Shown here piece by piece: positions 6,805 to 15,392 of a stretch of DNA of 24,917 nucleotides. Source of the stretch: an uncultured Eubacterium sp. (GTDB taxonomy: Bacteria; Bacillota; Clostridia; Peptostreptococcales; Anaerovoracaceae). Within the stretch, counting starts at the first letter, position 1, and each line of letters starts with the position of its first letter. The stretch spans positions 1 to 24,917 of the forward strand of contig CALCKF010000057.1 of the NCBI GenBank assembly GCA_937966095.1, read 5' to 3'. Under the pieces are notes generated by a model. The model saw only the letters and a list, made by a program, of their open reading frames with translations, did not search any database and was not told the DNA's origin. The position numbers and the translations under genes were made by a program.

Positions 6805-7197
6805 ATGCTGATAACCAGAAGAAGCGATTATGCTATGAGGATATTCAGAGTACTTCGTGACGGTAAGGTCCATAATGTCAGGGAAATATGTCAGAGGGAA
6901 GAGATTCCCAGAGCGTTTGCATATAAGATCCTGAGAGAACTGGAAATGGCAGATCTGGTAAAGTCCGAGCGGGGCAACCGCGGAGGGTATTATCTGAGCA
7001 GACCGCTGGAAGAGCTTACGCTTTATGATGTCGTAAATGTTACTGAAGGAGATCTTGCCATACTCCATTGCATGAAGGAAGACTGTGAGCGCAACAGCGA
7101 TGATATGCCGTGCAAGGTACATCAGGAGATAGAACGTATACAGTCGATACTGATAGACGAACTGAAAAAAAAGACTATAGCTGAGATAATGCGCTGA
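6805..7197 (+). CDS. Rrf2-family transcriptional regulator, probable Fe-S sensor
   Basis: A protein of 130 residues with GAGAGG (6792-6797) 7 nt before ATG 6805. The N-terminal winged helix shows the family opening (LITRRSDYAMRIFRVL), the recognition-helix region REEIPRAFAYKILREL, and the wing SERGNRGGYYLSRP. Three cysteines and a histidine follow: C89, C94, C103, H106, spacing C-x4-C-x8-C-x2-H. IscR has C-x5-C-x5-C-x2-H with a [2Fe-2S] cluster, so a cluster is likely here too, with changed spacing. The gene is monocistronic, with its own promoter and a terminator at 7216. Targets could concern Fe-S, redox or nitric oxide stress; a cysteine desulfurase gene is in the window but 17 kb away. 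Confidence 0.88.
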   Translation: MLITRRSDYAMRIFRVLRDGKVHNVREICQREEIPRAFAYKILRELEMADLVKSERGNRGGYYLSRPLEELTLYDVVNVTEGDLAILHCMKEDCERNSDDMPCKVHQEIERIQSILIDELKKKTIAEIMR

Positions 7198-7215
7198 AAG
7201 ATATGTATATGTGAT

Positions 7216-7249
7216 AAAACCTTTGACGGACAGGAAGTCAAAGGTTTTT
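7216..7249. terminator. Bidirectional rho-independent terminator
   Basis: AAAACCTTTGAC (7216-7227) pairs perfectly with GTCAAAGGTTTT (7237-7248) around a 9-nt loop, with T-tracts reading out on both strands. It serves the convergent Rrf2 gene and the pseudouridine synthase gene ending at 7253. Confidence 0.85.
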
Positions 7250-7252
7250 ATA

Positions 7253-8146
7253 TTATACCAGTTTTTCTATTGCAAGTCTCATATCTTCCGGCATCGGAGC
7301 TTCTAAAGACAGTCTTTCTCCTGTAATAGGATGGGTAAAAGACAGCTTTGCGGCATGCAGGGCCTGCCTTTCGATGAGATGTATGTTTTCTCCGCTGTAG
7401 AGCCGGTCTCCAAGTACAGGATGTCCTATATGAGACATATGGACGCGTATCTGATGTGTTCGTCCCGTCTCAAGGAGAAGCTCCACGAGTGTGTATCCTG
7501 TCCGCAAGAACCTGTCAAGTACAGTATAATGTGTGACAGATGGGGCTCCGTTTTCCATGACGCCTCGCTTGACGTTTTCAGGATCAGGCCTTCCAATGGG
7601 CAGATCTATCACTCCTGTATCAGATTCAAGTATTCCTTTTACTATAGAGATATATCTTTTTTCCAGTGTGTTTTCTTTCATCTGGCGTGTGAAATCATTC
7701 TGACAGTAAGCATTTTTTGCGACAATAAGAAGTCCGGAAGTGTCCATATCCAGTCTGTTTACAAAACGTATCTTGAAACTTTGTCCGGTTTTATCCATAT
7801 AGTGCATCAGCGCATTGGCGACTGTTCCTGACGGATGTCCTCTGGTCGGATGTACTATTATTCCGGGCTGTTTGTCGATTATAAGGATATCATCATCTTC
7901 AAATACCGGGAAAACCGGTATTTCCTGAGGCTCAAAGCCGCTTTTTTCATCAGGCAGTGTTATGCTTATCACATCGCCTGCCTTGACTTTGATCCATCCC
8001 GGTGTCTGTGTACCGTTGAGCATAGTCAGCTTTTCGCGTTTTATCCTGTTCCTGAGTCTTGCGGAAAAATCAAAATTATTGCGAAGTATTTCTCTTACCT
8101 CTGATCCCTCTTCATCAAATGTGATCTTATGAATGAATTCTGTCAT
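7253..8146 (-). CDS. RluA/RluD-family pseudouridine synthase
   Basis: A protein of 297 residues. An S4-like N-terminal part (about 20-65) is followed by the catalytic domain. The catalytic aspartate is in FVNRLDMDTSGLLIVAKN; the usual HRLD is NRLD, a common variant. The pocket motif TGRTHQIRVHMSHIGHPVLGD follows. Such enzymes isomerise uridine in 23S rRNA or tRNA; the site cannot be assigned from sequence. It is 34 nt downstream of nadK and probably in the same transcript. The only Shine-Dalgarno candidate (AAAGG) is about 13 nt from the ATG, so translation may depend on the upstream gene. Confidence 0.9.
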   Translation of the reverse strand: MTEFIHKITFDEEGSEVREILRNNFDFSARLRNRIKREKLTMLNGTQTPGWIKVKAGDVISITLPDEKSGFEPQEIPVFPVFEDDDILIIDKQPGIIVHPTRGHPSGTVANALMHYMDKTGQSFKIRFVNRLDMDTSGLLIVAKNAYCQNDFTRQMKENTLEKRYISIVKGILESDTGVIDLPIGRPDPENVKRGVMENGAPSVTHYTVLDRFLRTGYTLVELLLETGRTHQIRVHMSHIGHPVLGDRLYSGENIHLIERQALHAAKLSFTHPITGERLSLEAPMPEDMRLAIEKLV

Positions 8147-8180
8147 TTCTGCCGATGTACCTTTCAGTTAGTTATATAGT

Positions 8181-8984
8181 CTAGAGGAACTTGTTCTTTA
8201 CTTTGTTCCAGAAATCATAATCTTTGAACCTCATGAGCTGTACGGAAGTTTCAGCAACAGTGACGGTTATTTCCTTCACATTTGAATAACCTGTCTGTAT
8301 CCCGTCGTTTATTATGAATATCCTGTTGTCATCACGTTCCGGAGATATTCCCAGTGAAAGCTCTGAAGGCAGGAGAATGCTGGAGGTGAATGAACGGTAT
8401 GCAGTGGTGTTCATAGGGGCTATGGGAGTCACCTGCAGCAGCTTTAGGCGCGGATCTACTATGGATCCGCCTAGAGAATAGTTGTATGCAGTGCTTCCTG
8501 CCGAGGTGGCGACCAGTATGCCGTCTCCGCTGAACCTTTCTATGGATTTGCCGTCTATGGATATGTCAAGATGGACAGAATACGAGTGTCGTCCCTTTAT
8601 GACTATTTCGTTGAGGCCTATGTGGGTGTTTTCCATACCTCCCACTGTAGTGACTGTTGCTTTTACAGTGCTGAGTTCCTGTATAGAATACTGTTCGTTT
8701 TCGTAGTCGGAAATGAACTGATCGAGATATTTCGGAGATATTTCCTGGAAAAATCCAAGATGCCCTGTGTTTATACCTATTATGGGGCATTCCGGGAAAT
8801 CGCATGAATGTACGGTTTCCAGAAGTGTGCCGTCCCCGCCGATACATATTATAAGCTGTGCATCTGAGGAGTATTCTCCGGTGACTGTAAATCCTCTGTC
8901 TATCAGCTTTTTTGCAAGTATGGATTCCGTTTCCATGGAAAGATCCGTGCCGTTGGTAAAAATATTTATCAGTTGTTTGCTCAT
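8181..8984 (-). CDS. nadK: NAD kinase
   Basis: About 267 residues, the usual Firmicute length. I place the start at ATG 8984, with GGAGGG 5 nt upstream; the GTG one codon earlier is less likely. Diagnostic motifs: GGDGTLL (near residue 52), INTGHLGFF, NEIVIK, and the ATSAGSTAYNYSLGG segment that binds NAD. It phosphorylates NAD to NADP using ATP or polyphosphate in the cytosol. It lies between pepF and an RluD-like gene on the minus strand with short gaps (30 and 34 nt), so it is probably co-transcribed. Other NAD genes (nicotinamidase, nadE, pnuC-like) lie 5-8 kb away. Confidence 0.95.
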   Translation of the reverse strand: MSKQLINIFTNGTDLSMETESILAKKLIDRGFTVTGEYSSDAQLIICIGGDGTLLETVHSCDFPECPIIGINTGHLGFFQEISPKYLDQFISDYENEQYSIQELSTVKATVTTVGGMENTHIGLNEIVIKGRHSYSVHLDISIDGKSIERFSGDGILVATSAGSTAYNYSLGGSIVDPRLKLLQVTPIAPMNTTAYRSFTSSILLPSELSLGISPERDDNRIFIINDGIQTGYSNVKEITVTVAETSVQLMRFKDYDFWNKVKNKFL

Positions 8985-9003
8985 CACTGCCCTCCATGCA
9001 TGA

Positions 9004-9018
9004 CTGATATTTTATCAG
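9004..9018 (-). other. Small inverted repeat at the pepF stop codon
   Basis: CTGATA-AAA-TATCAG on the minus strand overlaps the pepF TGA. It has no T-tract, so it is not a terminator; it might stabilise or mark a processing point between pepF and nadK. Confidence 0.3.
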
Positions 9019-10817
9019 ACCAGTTTTTCAAATTCATCGAGAAGACGATCAAATGTCTCCATTGCTTTTTCTATAGGTTCAGGTGTGCTCATATCTACAC
9101 CTGCTATTTTGAGCAGCTCTATAGGATAATCGGACTCTCCTGTTTTGAGAAATTCGATATATGCTTTCGCTGCAGGGTCGCCTTCGCTGAGTATTTTGCC
9201 TGATATTGTTGTTGCGGCCGAATATCCCGTAGCGTATTTGTAAACATAGAAAGCATTATAGAAGTGAGGGATTCTGGCCCATTCATATTTTATCGTATCG
9301 TCTTTTTCTACTGCAGGACCGTAGTATTTTGCATTGAGTGCATCATACTGTTCGCACATCCATTCGGCGGTCAGCACCTGTCCGTTTTCTATAGCCTTAT
9401 GAGTGATATCCTCGAATTCTGCAAACATTGTCTGCCTGAAAAAGGTAGTCCTGAACTCTTCCAGATGAAGATTGAGGAGGTATTTTTTCATTTCGATATC
9501 GGGATCCTTACTGAAAAGATACTGCATCAGAAGAGATTCGTTTACTGTTGATGCCACCTCTGCTGTGAATATCGAATGGCTTCCGTATATATAAGGCTGA
9601 CAGTCTCTTGTATACCGGGAATGCATAGAATGGCCCATTTCATGGACTATAGTGAATACGTCCTTGAGAGTATCTGTATAATTGAGAAGTATATAAGGAT
9701 AACTGTCATAACATCCGAAACTGTATGCTCCGCTTGTCTTGCCTTTGTTCTCATACACATCTATCCATCCTTCTGATATACCTTTGTTCATCTTTGATAT
9801 ATATTCATCACCAAGCGGTGCGAGAGCCTCTCTCATAATATCGAGGGCATCCTCGTAGGAAATGCTGTCTTCCGGTATTTCTATGAGAGGGACATACATA
9901 TCATACATATACATTTTATCCACCCCAAGCAGCTTCTTGCGTAAAGCTGTATACCTGTGAAGAGAAGGCAGGTTTTCGTTCACAGTCTTTACAAGATTGT
10001 CATATACTTCTGCCGGTATATTGTCGCCCGAAAGAGCTGCAGCCCGGGCCGATCCGTATTTCCTTATGCGGGCGCTTACTACATCGGTTTTTGTATTATA
10101 GTTGTAAGCTGATGCTATAGTGTTTATAAGTCTCTTATAGGAGTCATACATGGAATCGTATGCTTCTTTTCGCACATTTCTGTTGTGGCTTTCCATGAAT
10201 TTGATATAGTTGCCGTGGGTGATCTCCACTTTGTCACCATCTTCATCGGTGATGGGATCGAATCTTATATCAGCATTGTTGAGCATGGCGAATATATCAT
10301 TTGTAGCGCCGGTGACCTCACTCATCTGGGCAAGTATATTTTCTTCTGCTTCCGATAATACATGTGCTTTCTGGCGCAGGGTGTCTTTTATGGCAAAGCT
10401 GTAAACTTCAAGTCCCTTTTCAGAGTCTATATATTCAAGGATGGTTTTCTCAGGTGCCGCCAGAAGCTCAGGTGTGAAAAATGACATGGATGCTGATACC
10501 GCAGCTATCACAGCTCCGCATTTATTTGTCATTGCCTGATATTTAGATTCCGCATTGTTTTCATCACGCCTCATGCGGGCGTATACGAAAATTTTTTCAA
10601 GATCTCTCCATATGGAATCGCGATCCTGATATGCTTTAAGCAGGACGGCCGCATTTGAAGTCAGCTTTCCTGAATATCTGGATGCATACTCTTCAGCACG
10701 TTTTTTTATATCGTCAAGATCAGAGTCGACAGATGATTCATCGGGTATCATCACTTCGATGTTCCATTTATATTTCTGATCTATCTGGTCTCTGGTTTTC
10801 AGTTTTTTTGAATTCAT
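9015..10817 (-). CDS. pepF: Oligoendopeptidase F (M3 metallopeptidase)
   Basis: A protein of 600 residues, the normal PepF length. The start has GGAGG 7 nt upstream. The zinc site is VHEMGHSMHS (HEMGH, about residues 386-391), with the third ligand expected in IFTAEVASTVNE about 27 residues later. The N-terminal half is the helical PepF domain. It is a cytosolic zinc peptidase that trims short peptides. It begins the minus-strand group pepF-nadK-rluD-like. A palindrome ATTTAC-TTT-GTAAAT (10836-10850) lies in the leader and could be an operator. Confidence 0.95.
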   Translation of the reverse strand: MNSKKLKTRDQIDQKYKWNIEVMIPDESSVDSDLDDIKKRAEEYASRYSGKLTSNAAVLLKAYQDRDSIWRDLEKIFVYARMRRDENNAESKYQAMTNKCGAVIAAVSASMSFFTPELLAAPEKTILEYIDSEKGLEVYSFAIKDTLRQKAHVLSEAEENILAQMSEVTGATNDIFAMLNNADIRFDPITDEDGDKVEITHGNYIKFMESHNRNVRKEAYDSMYDSYKRLINTIASAYNYNTKTDVVSARIRKYGSARAAALSGDNIPAEVYDNLVKTVNENLPSLHRYTALRKKLLGVDKMYMYDMYVPLIEIPEDSISYEDALDIMREALAPLGDEYISKMNKGISEGWIDVYENKGKTSGAYSFGCYDSYPYILLNYTDTLKDVFTIVHEMGHSMHSRYTRDCQPYIYGSHSIFTAEVASTVNESLLMQYLFSKDPDIEMKKYLLNLHLEEFRTTFFRQTMFAEFEDITHKAIENGQVLTAEWMCEQYDALNAKYYGPAVEKDDTIKYEWARIPHFYNAFYVYKYATGYSAATTISGKILSEGDPAAKAYIEFLKTGESDYPIELLKIAGVDMSTPEPIEKAMETFDRLLDEFEKLV

Positions 10818-10835
10818 TTTTTTACCTCCGTAATA

Positions 10836-10850
10836 ATTTACTTTGTAAAT
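10836..10850. promoter_or_regulatory. Palindrome in the pepF leader
   Basis: ATTTAC-TTT-GTAAAT is a perfect 6-bp inverted repeat placed between the pepF Shine-Dalgarno and an upstream TATAAT on the minus strand (10861-10856). It may be an operator; the regulator is unknown. Confidence 0.35.
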
Positions 10851-10967
10851 GTAATATTATATAATATACTGATATGGTGATATGATCGATATGGGTGGCC
10901 ATTTTCAGCGGCATCGTTATTTCCATAGCAATCATTATACCATAAACATGAAAGGATTATTACTATA

Positions 10968-11792
10968 ATGGACAACAGACCTATAGGTTTTTTTGATTCG
11001 GGTCTCGGAGGGCTGACATGCATACCGTATCTGATGAAAAAGCTTCCGGATGAAAAAATGATATATTTTGGCGATACGGCAAGGACTCCGTATGGATCCA
11101 AAGCCGTTACGACTATAAGGAATTTTTCAATGGAAATAGCTGATTTTCTCGTCAGATCTGATGTGAAGATGATAGTCATCGCATGCAATACTGTGAGCGC
11201 CACATGCATAGATGATCTCAGAGAACGGTTCCCGGACATACCGATACTTGGTATAATAGAGCCGGCCTGTCATAAGGTTGCAGAGATCTGTTCACACGAT
11301 AACAACATAGGGATAATAGGGACTAAGGTGACGATAGCCAGCAAGGCATATGAAAAATGTATCTCAAAGTATAATGATGATCTGAATATATATGAGGCTT
11401 CATGTCCGGCATTCGTTCCTCTGATAGAGGAGGGCATCATTGATAATGATATAATGGATCTTACGATAAAATATTATATGGACGGATTCATCCATGATAA
11501 TGATATAGATACGATAGTGCTGGGGTGCACCCACTATCCCCTTATCAGTGACAATATAAAGAGAATATATCCTGATCTTAAGATAGTGAACCCTTCCAGC
11601 ATAATAGTAGACGATATAGAGAGAATACTTGAGTGTGATGATATGCTTGCCGGGAAATCAGATGCGAAGAACGTTTTTTACGCAAGCGATCTTTCAGAGA
11701 ATTTCATAAATATGATAGACCACATATTTGAAAATGAAAGTGATGATGCAAAAGTAAAGTTTCTTAATTTTGATCTGGAAAACGGAGAATGA
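10968..11792 (+). CDS. murI: Glutamate racemase
   Basis: A protein of 274 residues. It converts L- to D-glutamate for peptidoglycan, without cofactor, by a two-cysteine mechanism. Both catalytic cysteines are present: C73 in IACNTVSA and C187 in LGCTHYPL. Also seen are D10 in FFDSGLGG and the DTARTPYG loop. The start is ATG 10968 with AAAGGA about 12 nt upstream, rather far. The next gene begins 4 nt after the stop with its Shine-Dalgarno inside murI, so the two are translationally linked. Confidence 0.95.
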   Translation: MDNRPIGFFDSGLGGLTCIPYLMKKLPDEKMIYFGDTARTPYGSKAVTTIRNFSMEIADFLVRSDVKMIVIACNTVSATCIDDLRERFPDIPILGIIEPACHKVAEICSHDNNIGIIGTKVTIASKAYEKCISKYNDDLNIYEASCPAFVPLIEEGIIDNDIMDLTIKYYMDGFIHDNDIDTIVLGCTHYPLISDNIKRIYPDLKIVNPSSIIVDDIERILECDDMLAGKSDAKNVFYASDLSENFINMIDHIFENESDDAKVKFLNFDLENGE

Positions 11793-11796
11793 TATT

Positions 11797-12387
11797 ATGG
11801 ATTATGAAGAACTGCTTGAATATCTCGATCTTGAAGACGGCAGCCAGCTTGAATACTTTGAGGCAATGGCGGACCTTCTTGAAAGCGAGGAATATATCGA
11901 TGTTGAAGCTATCTACGGGCTTTTCCAAAAAGCTGATATAACGATGGTATGTGAACTGATAAACGATTATTTTGAAGATATATTGGAGGGACTTCCGGAT
12001 GATTCCGGAGAAATATACTCTCTGCTCCATCAGATAAAGCTTTCCCTTACAGGGATGGCATCAGGAATGGACGGGGAAGATGATCTAAGAAAATTCACAG
12101 ATGAATTTTACAGATTCAAGAACTGGTATTCCCATGAGTCCGAAGTGGAACTGATGCCGCAGCAGGGAGGAAGTCCTGTATATCAGAACGTAAGAGATGC
12201 CATAACAACTTCGCGCATGGAAAAACTGGGCGGCGATAAATACAGATATGATTTTGAAAATGCTCTGGATTACCCGCTTGACGACTATATGATATCCTTT
12301 TCCGATCTCTCTCAGACAGAGGATGAGAATGACGGTACTATAATATTTTCTCCTGAAGACGGAGAACCGGGAGATGAAGAAGATTAA
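11797..12387 (+). CDS. Acidic protein of unknown function
   Basis: A protein of 196 residues from ATG 11797, with GGAGA 8 nt upstream inside the end of murI. It is strongly acidic throughout and ends in an Asp/Glu-rich tail (GEPGDEED). The first 100 residues look helical (for example DYEELLEYLDLEDGS and YSLLHQIKLSLTGMA); the second half is less regular. There is no signal peptide, membrane segment, metal motif or recognisable domain. It sits tightly between murI and an MBL-fold hydrolase; its stop overlaps the next gene's Shine-Dalgarno. I do not recognise the family. Confidence 0.8.
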   Translation: MDYEELLEYLDLEDGSQLEYFEAMADLLESEEYIDVEAIYGLFQKADITMVCELINDYFEDILEGLPDDSGEIYSLLHQIKLSLTGMASGMDGEDDLRKFTDEFYRFKNWYSHESEVELMPQQGGSPVYQNVRDAITTSRMEKLGGDKYRYDFENALDYPLDDYMISFSDLSQTEDENDGTIIFSPEDGEPGDEED

Positions 12388-12399
12388 GGGGATATATAC

Positions 12400-13344
12400 A
12401 TGTCAGATAAAGATCTAACAAGCACCGATAGTATATTCGACATATTCGGAGATGGCTACGACAGATTCGCATTTCCTGCAGAGGTATATCGTGTGACCGC
12501 CGGGAACGGAGGCGAAGCTCTCCTGATATTCGGCAGTGAAAGATCCGCTCTGCTGGACTGCGGGATGGCCTACTGCGGAGAGCGTATGACGGATAACATA
12601 AATAAACTGCTTGATGAAAAAGACAGAAAAAGACTTGACTATGTAATATTAAGTCATTCACACTATGATCATATAGGCGCTCTGCCTTATGTAAAGAACA
12701 GATTTCCTGATGCGGAAGTTTGTGCCAGTCTGCACTGCAGCGACATATTTAAAAGACCAAATGCCAGAAGACTTATGAAAAGGCTTGGCAATGCAGCAAG
12801 GGATCTGTATGATCATGACAGTAAAGAAGATGTACTTGTAGAGCCGCTTCATGTCGATCGTATACTTTACGACGGGGACGTGATATCTCTTGGAAAAGAG
12901 AAGATTGTCGTCATTGAGACAAAAGGTCATACTGACTGCTCAATGAGTTACGGTCTGGAACCGTACCGGCTGCTGTTTGCAAGTGAGAGTACCGGTATAT
13001 TGGAAACCGCAGAATATGTACATACTCCGGTTCTGAAGGATTACTATGAGGCTCTTGAGTCAATGAGGAAGTGCAGGGAATATAACGCTGAATACATATG
13101 CCTGCCGCATTTCGGGATGCTGCCGCGTTATTTCAATGAAAAATACTGGATCATGCTGGAAATGGCATACAGTGAAAAATATGATTTCATAAGCCGGATG
13201 GCCGAGCGGGAACTTGATGAAAATGAAATGGTGGAGGAGTATATCAGAAAATACTGGCTTCCTCAGCTGGAACAGGTGCAGCCTAAGGAAGCCTATATAA
13301 TAAATTCCAGAGCCGTAGTAAAAGCAATACTCAAAGCGATATAA
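12400..13344 (+). CDS. MBL-fold metallohydrolase
   Basis: A protein of 314 residues with AAGGGG (12386-12391) 8 nt before the ATG. The metallo-beta-lactamase core is clear: strand ALLDCGM, then H86-x-H88-x-D90-H91 (SHSHYDHIGAL), then H177 in KGHTDCSMSY, and a late PHFGML that can supply a final ligand. A dinuclear metal site is likely. The family covers glyoxalase II, phosphodiesterases and other hydrolases; nothing here fixes the substrate. The C-terminal 80 residues are helical. It ends the murI-acidic-MBL run and converges on the GNAT gene with a 3-nt gap and no terminator. Confidence 0.88.
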   Translation: MSDKDLTSTDSIFDIFGDGYDRFAFPAEVYRVTAGNGGEALLIFGSERSALLDCGMAYCGERMTDNINKLLDEKDRKRLDYVILSHSHYDHIGALPYVKNRFPDAEVCASLHCSDIFKRPNARRLMKRLGNAARDLYDHDSKEDVLVEPLHVDRILYDGDVISLGKEKIVVIETKGHTDCSMSYGLEPYRLLFASESTGILETAEYVHTPVLKDYYEALESMRKCREYNAEYICLPHFGMLPRYFNEKYWIMLEMAYSEKYDFISRMAERELDENEMVEEYIRKYWLPQLEQVQPKEAYIINSRAVVKAILKAI

Positions 13345-13347
13345 AGA

Positions 13348-14022
13348 TCATGCATCAGAAGGATCGTCCATACTGCGTCCGGCTCCGTACAGAAGATAAA
13401 TATTTACAAAACCGAACTTTTCGGATGAAGTCTTTCCGATGATATCGAAACCAAGGCTTTGATAAAATCTTATATCTTCAGCGGTATTGGTGAAAAGCAT
13501 TAAAGGAATATCGTGGATATCTGCATACCTGCATAAATGGGACATCAGTTTTCTGCCGCGTCCCTGTTGCTGGTATCGTTCCGCCACACCGAGAAAATCC
13601 ACATAAATGTGAGGTGACGGTATCGTTATGGTTTTTTCGAGAAGATCAAGTTCTTTAAAGAGCTCGATCCTCATCCTTCGGTCGCTGCCGGACAGTTTTT
13701 TCATCGCAGCCCGGTATCCGTGACTGTAGCTGCCGGCTCTGAGATGTCTTAAAAAACTGTAATGCATCTGTGATGAATGTACTGCAAGGACAGCTTCGTT
13801 GACATTCTCATCTATACTGAAACCTGAGCCGTATCTGAGATCATATGAGGTATAATAGCGAAGTGTGGCTTCAAGAGCGCATAGCCGCTTATTGTTGTCA
13901 GGGAATACATTCATCAGCTTAGGATATCCGCGGAATGCACTCATGTATGTCTTGATGAGCTTTTCCCGGTCTGAAGCTTTGAGTTTATAAAGTTGTGGTA
14001 TTTCCATATCGATATTGTTCAT
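13348..14022 (-). CDS. GNAT-family N-acetyltransferase
   Basis: A protein of 224 residues. The acetyl-CoA site is in the C-terminal third: DFLGVAERYQQQGRGRKLMS (Q-x-x-G-x-G/A type P-loop), then LFTNTAEDIRFYQSLGFDII, the standard GNAT end. The N-terminal half resembles acetyltransferases of the YP_*-like group, with ELDLLEKTI before the beta strand. The acceptor is unknown. The ATG lies 6 nt after a well-formed -10 box and has no Shine-Dalgarno, suggesting a leaderless message. It is divergent from the nicotinamidase gene. Confidence 0.87.
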   Translation of the reverse strand: MNNIDMEIPQLYKLKASDREKLIKTYMSAFRGYPKLMNVFPDNNKRLCALEATLRYYTSYDLRYGSGFSIDENVNEAVLAVHSSQMHYSFLRHLRAGSYSHGYRAAMKKLSGSDRRMRIELFKELDLLEKTITIPSPHIYVDFLGVAERYQQQGRGRKLMSHLCRYADIHDIPLMLFTNTAEDIRFYQSLGFDIIGKTSSEKFGFVNIYLLYGAGRSMDDPSDA

Positions 14023-14028
14023 GTATAA

Positions 14029-14057
14029 ATGATAACATTATCGGTGAATATCTTCAA
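14029..14057 (-). promoter_or_regulatory. Promoter of a probably leaderless GNAT transcript
   Basis: On the minus strand TTGAAG (14057-14052), 17 nt, TATCAT (14034-14029), then only 6 nt to the ATG at 14022. A palindrome GATAA-CA-TTATC (14031-14042) overlaps the -10 box and could be an operator shared with the divergent nicotinamidase gene. Confidence 0.55.
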
Positions 14058-14081
14058 TATGTCATTGTAAAGGAGAAGATA

Positions 14082-14621
14082 ATGAGAGCACTTGTTGTGG
14101 TGGATATGCAGAATGATTTTATAGACGGAGCCCTCGGAACTTCCGAGGCTTTGGATATCGTCGATAAGGTCAGAAAAAAAATAAATGAATATCGTGATTC
14201 CGATGATATGGTAGTCTTCACAAGAGATACTCACGGTGAAGATTATCTTGAAACTCAGGAAGGAAAGAGACTTCCGATACCCCATTGCATAAAAAACACA
14301 GAAGGATGGGAGATAATTCCGGCTCTGGATACTGGAGACAGTGTAGTGATCGATAAACCTTCTTTCGGTTCTGAAGAGCTGGTTGGAATCCTGAAAGATA
14401 CAGATAAAAAAGCTGCTCTGGAAAGTATAGAACTTATAGGTGTCTGTACCGATATATGTGTTATTTCCAACGCGATCCTGATAAAATCAGGATTGCCGGA
14501 GATACGTGTCATGGTGGACCCGTCATGCTGTGCAGGTGTGACGCCGCAGTCTCATGAAACGGCTCTCAAAGCTATGGAAATGTGTCAGATAGATATAAAT
14601 ACTAATGAAAGGCAGGTGTAA
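14082..14621 (+). CDS. pncA: Nicotinamidase (isochorismatase-fold amidohydrolase)
   Basis: A protein of 179 residues from ATG 14082, with AAGGAG 8-9 nt upstream. It hydrolyses nicotinamide to nicotinate. The isochorismatase-like triad is visible: D8 in VVDMQNDF, a lysine in VIDKPSFGS, and C126 in GVCTDICVISNA. Metal ligands D49-x-H51 and H68 (IPHCIKNTEGWE) favour nicotinamidase over other cysteine hydrolases. The stop overlaps the nadE ATG (TAATG), so the two are coupled in NAD salvage; the intermediate enzyme PncB is not in the window. A related ureide or isochorismate hydrolase is the less likely alternative. Confidence 0.85.
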   Translation: MRALVVVDMQNDFIDGALGTSEALDIVDKVRKKINEYRDSDDMVVFTRDTHGEDYLETQEGKRLPIPHCIKNTEGWEIIPALDTGDSVVIDKPSFGSEELVGILKDTDKKAALESIELIGVCTDICVISNAILIKSGLPEIRVMVDPSCCAGVTPQSHETALKAMEMCQIDINTNERQV

Positions 14622-15367
14622 TGATCATGTTCGATGCAGTGAAAGTAAAAAACGATATAGTAAAATGGATCCGTGAATGGTTTGATGAAAACGGAAAAGG
14701 GTGCAAGGCTGTAGTAGGCCTGTCCGGAGGAAAAGACAGCTCTGTGGTAGCGGCGCTTTGTGTAGAGGCTCTTGGAAAAGAAAGAGTTCTTGGTGTCATG
14801 ATGCCAAACGGAGAGCAGTTTGATATAGACGTATCTCATAAGCTGGCAGATCATCTCGGTATACAAAGCATAGTGATAAATATAAAGGATGCCTATGAAG
14901 GCGTTGTGAATGAGCTCTGCAGGTATTTCGATACTTTTGATGGACAGGCAAAGGTGAATCTTCCGCCACGACTCAGGATGGCAGTCCTTTATGCGGTTTC
15001 CCAGAGTGTGAACGGAAGAGTGGCCAATACATGCAATCTTTCGGAAGACTGGGTGGGATATGCAACGAAATTCGGTGACGGAGCCGGGGATTTCAGCCCG
15101 CTTGCACAATTGACTGTGCAGGAAGTAAAAGCTATAGGCCGGGTGGCAGGACTGCCGGATATGTTTGTGGAAAAGGTGCCTATTGACGGGCTTTGCGGAC
15201 TTACCGATGAGGATAATCTGGGATTCACATATGCAGTACTTGACAGATATATAAGAGAAGGTGTCTGTGAAGACAAAGCTATAAAGGAAAAGATAGACCG
15301 CATGCACAGAATGAACCTTTTCAAGCTGGAGCCAATGCCGACATTTCAATATGATCCGGAAAAATAA
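14621..15367 (+). CDS. nadE: NH3-dependent NAD synthetase
   Basis: A protein of 248 residues, the short form without a glutaminase domain. It converts nicotinate adenine dinucleotide, ATP and ammonia to NAD. The PP-loop is GLSGGKDSSVVAALC (about 34-48); the substrate-binding segments ANTCNLSEDWVGYATKFGDG and LCGLTDEDNLGFTYAVLD are intact. ATG 14621 overlaps the pncA stop; ATG 14627 is a close alternative. It is followed by a strong terminator at 15393. Confidence 0.95.
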   Translation: MIMFDAVKVKNDIVKWIREWFDENGKGCKAVVGLSGGKDSSVVAALCVEALGKERVLGVMMPNGEQFDIDVSHKLADHLGIQSIVINIKDAYEGVVNELCRYFDTFDGQAKVNLPPRLRMAVLYAVSQSVNGRVANTCNLSEDWVGYATKFGDGAGDFSPLAQLTVQEVKAIGRVAGLPDMFVEKVPIDGLCGLTDEDNLGFTYAVLDRYIREGVCEDKAIKEKIDRMHRMNLFKLEPMPTFQYDPEK

Positions 15368-15392
15368 TGCAGTATTGCAAAGTATTGATCTG

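Noticed and set aside
6040..7122. Long minus-strand frame of about 360 codons
   Set aside because: It lies opposite the deacetylase and Rrf2 genes, crosses their promoter region and shows no domain; the plus-strand genes have intact motifs.
14585..15349. Minus-strand frame of about 254 codons
   Set aside because: It is antisense to nadE, whose catalytic motifs are complete, and its composition is not protein-like.
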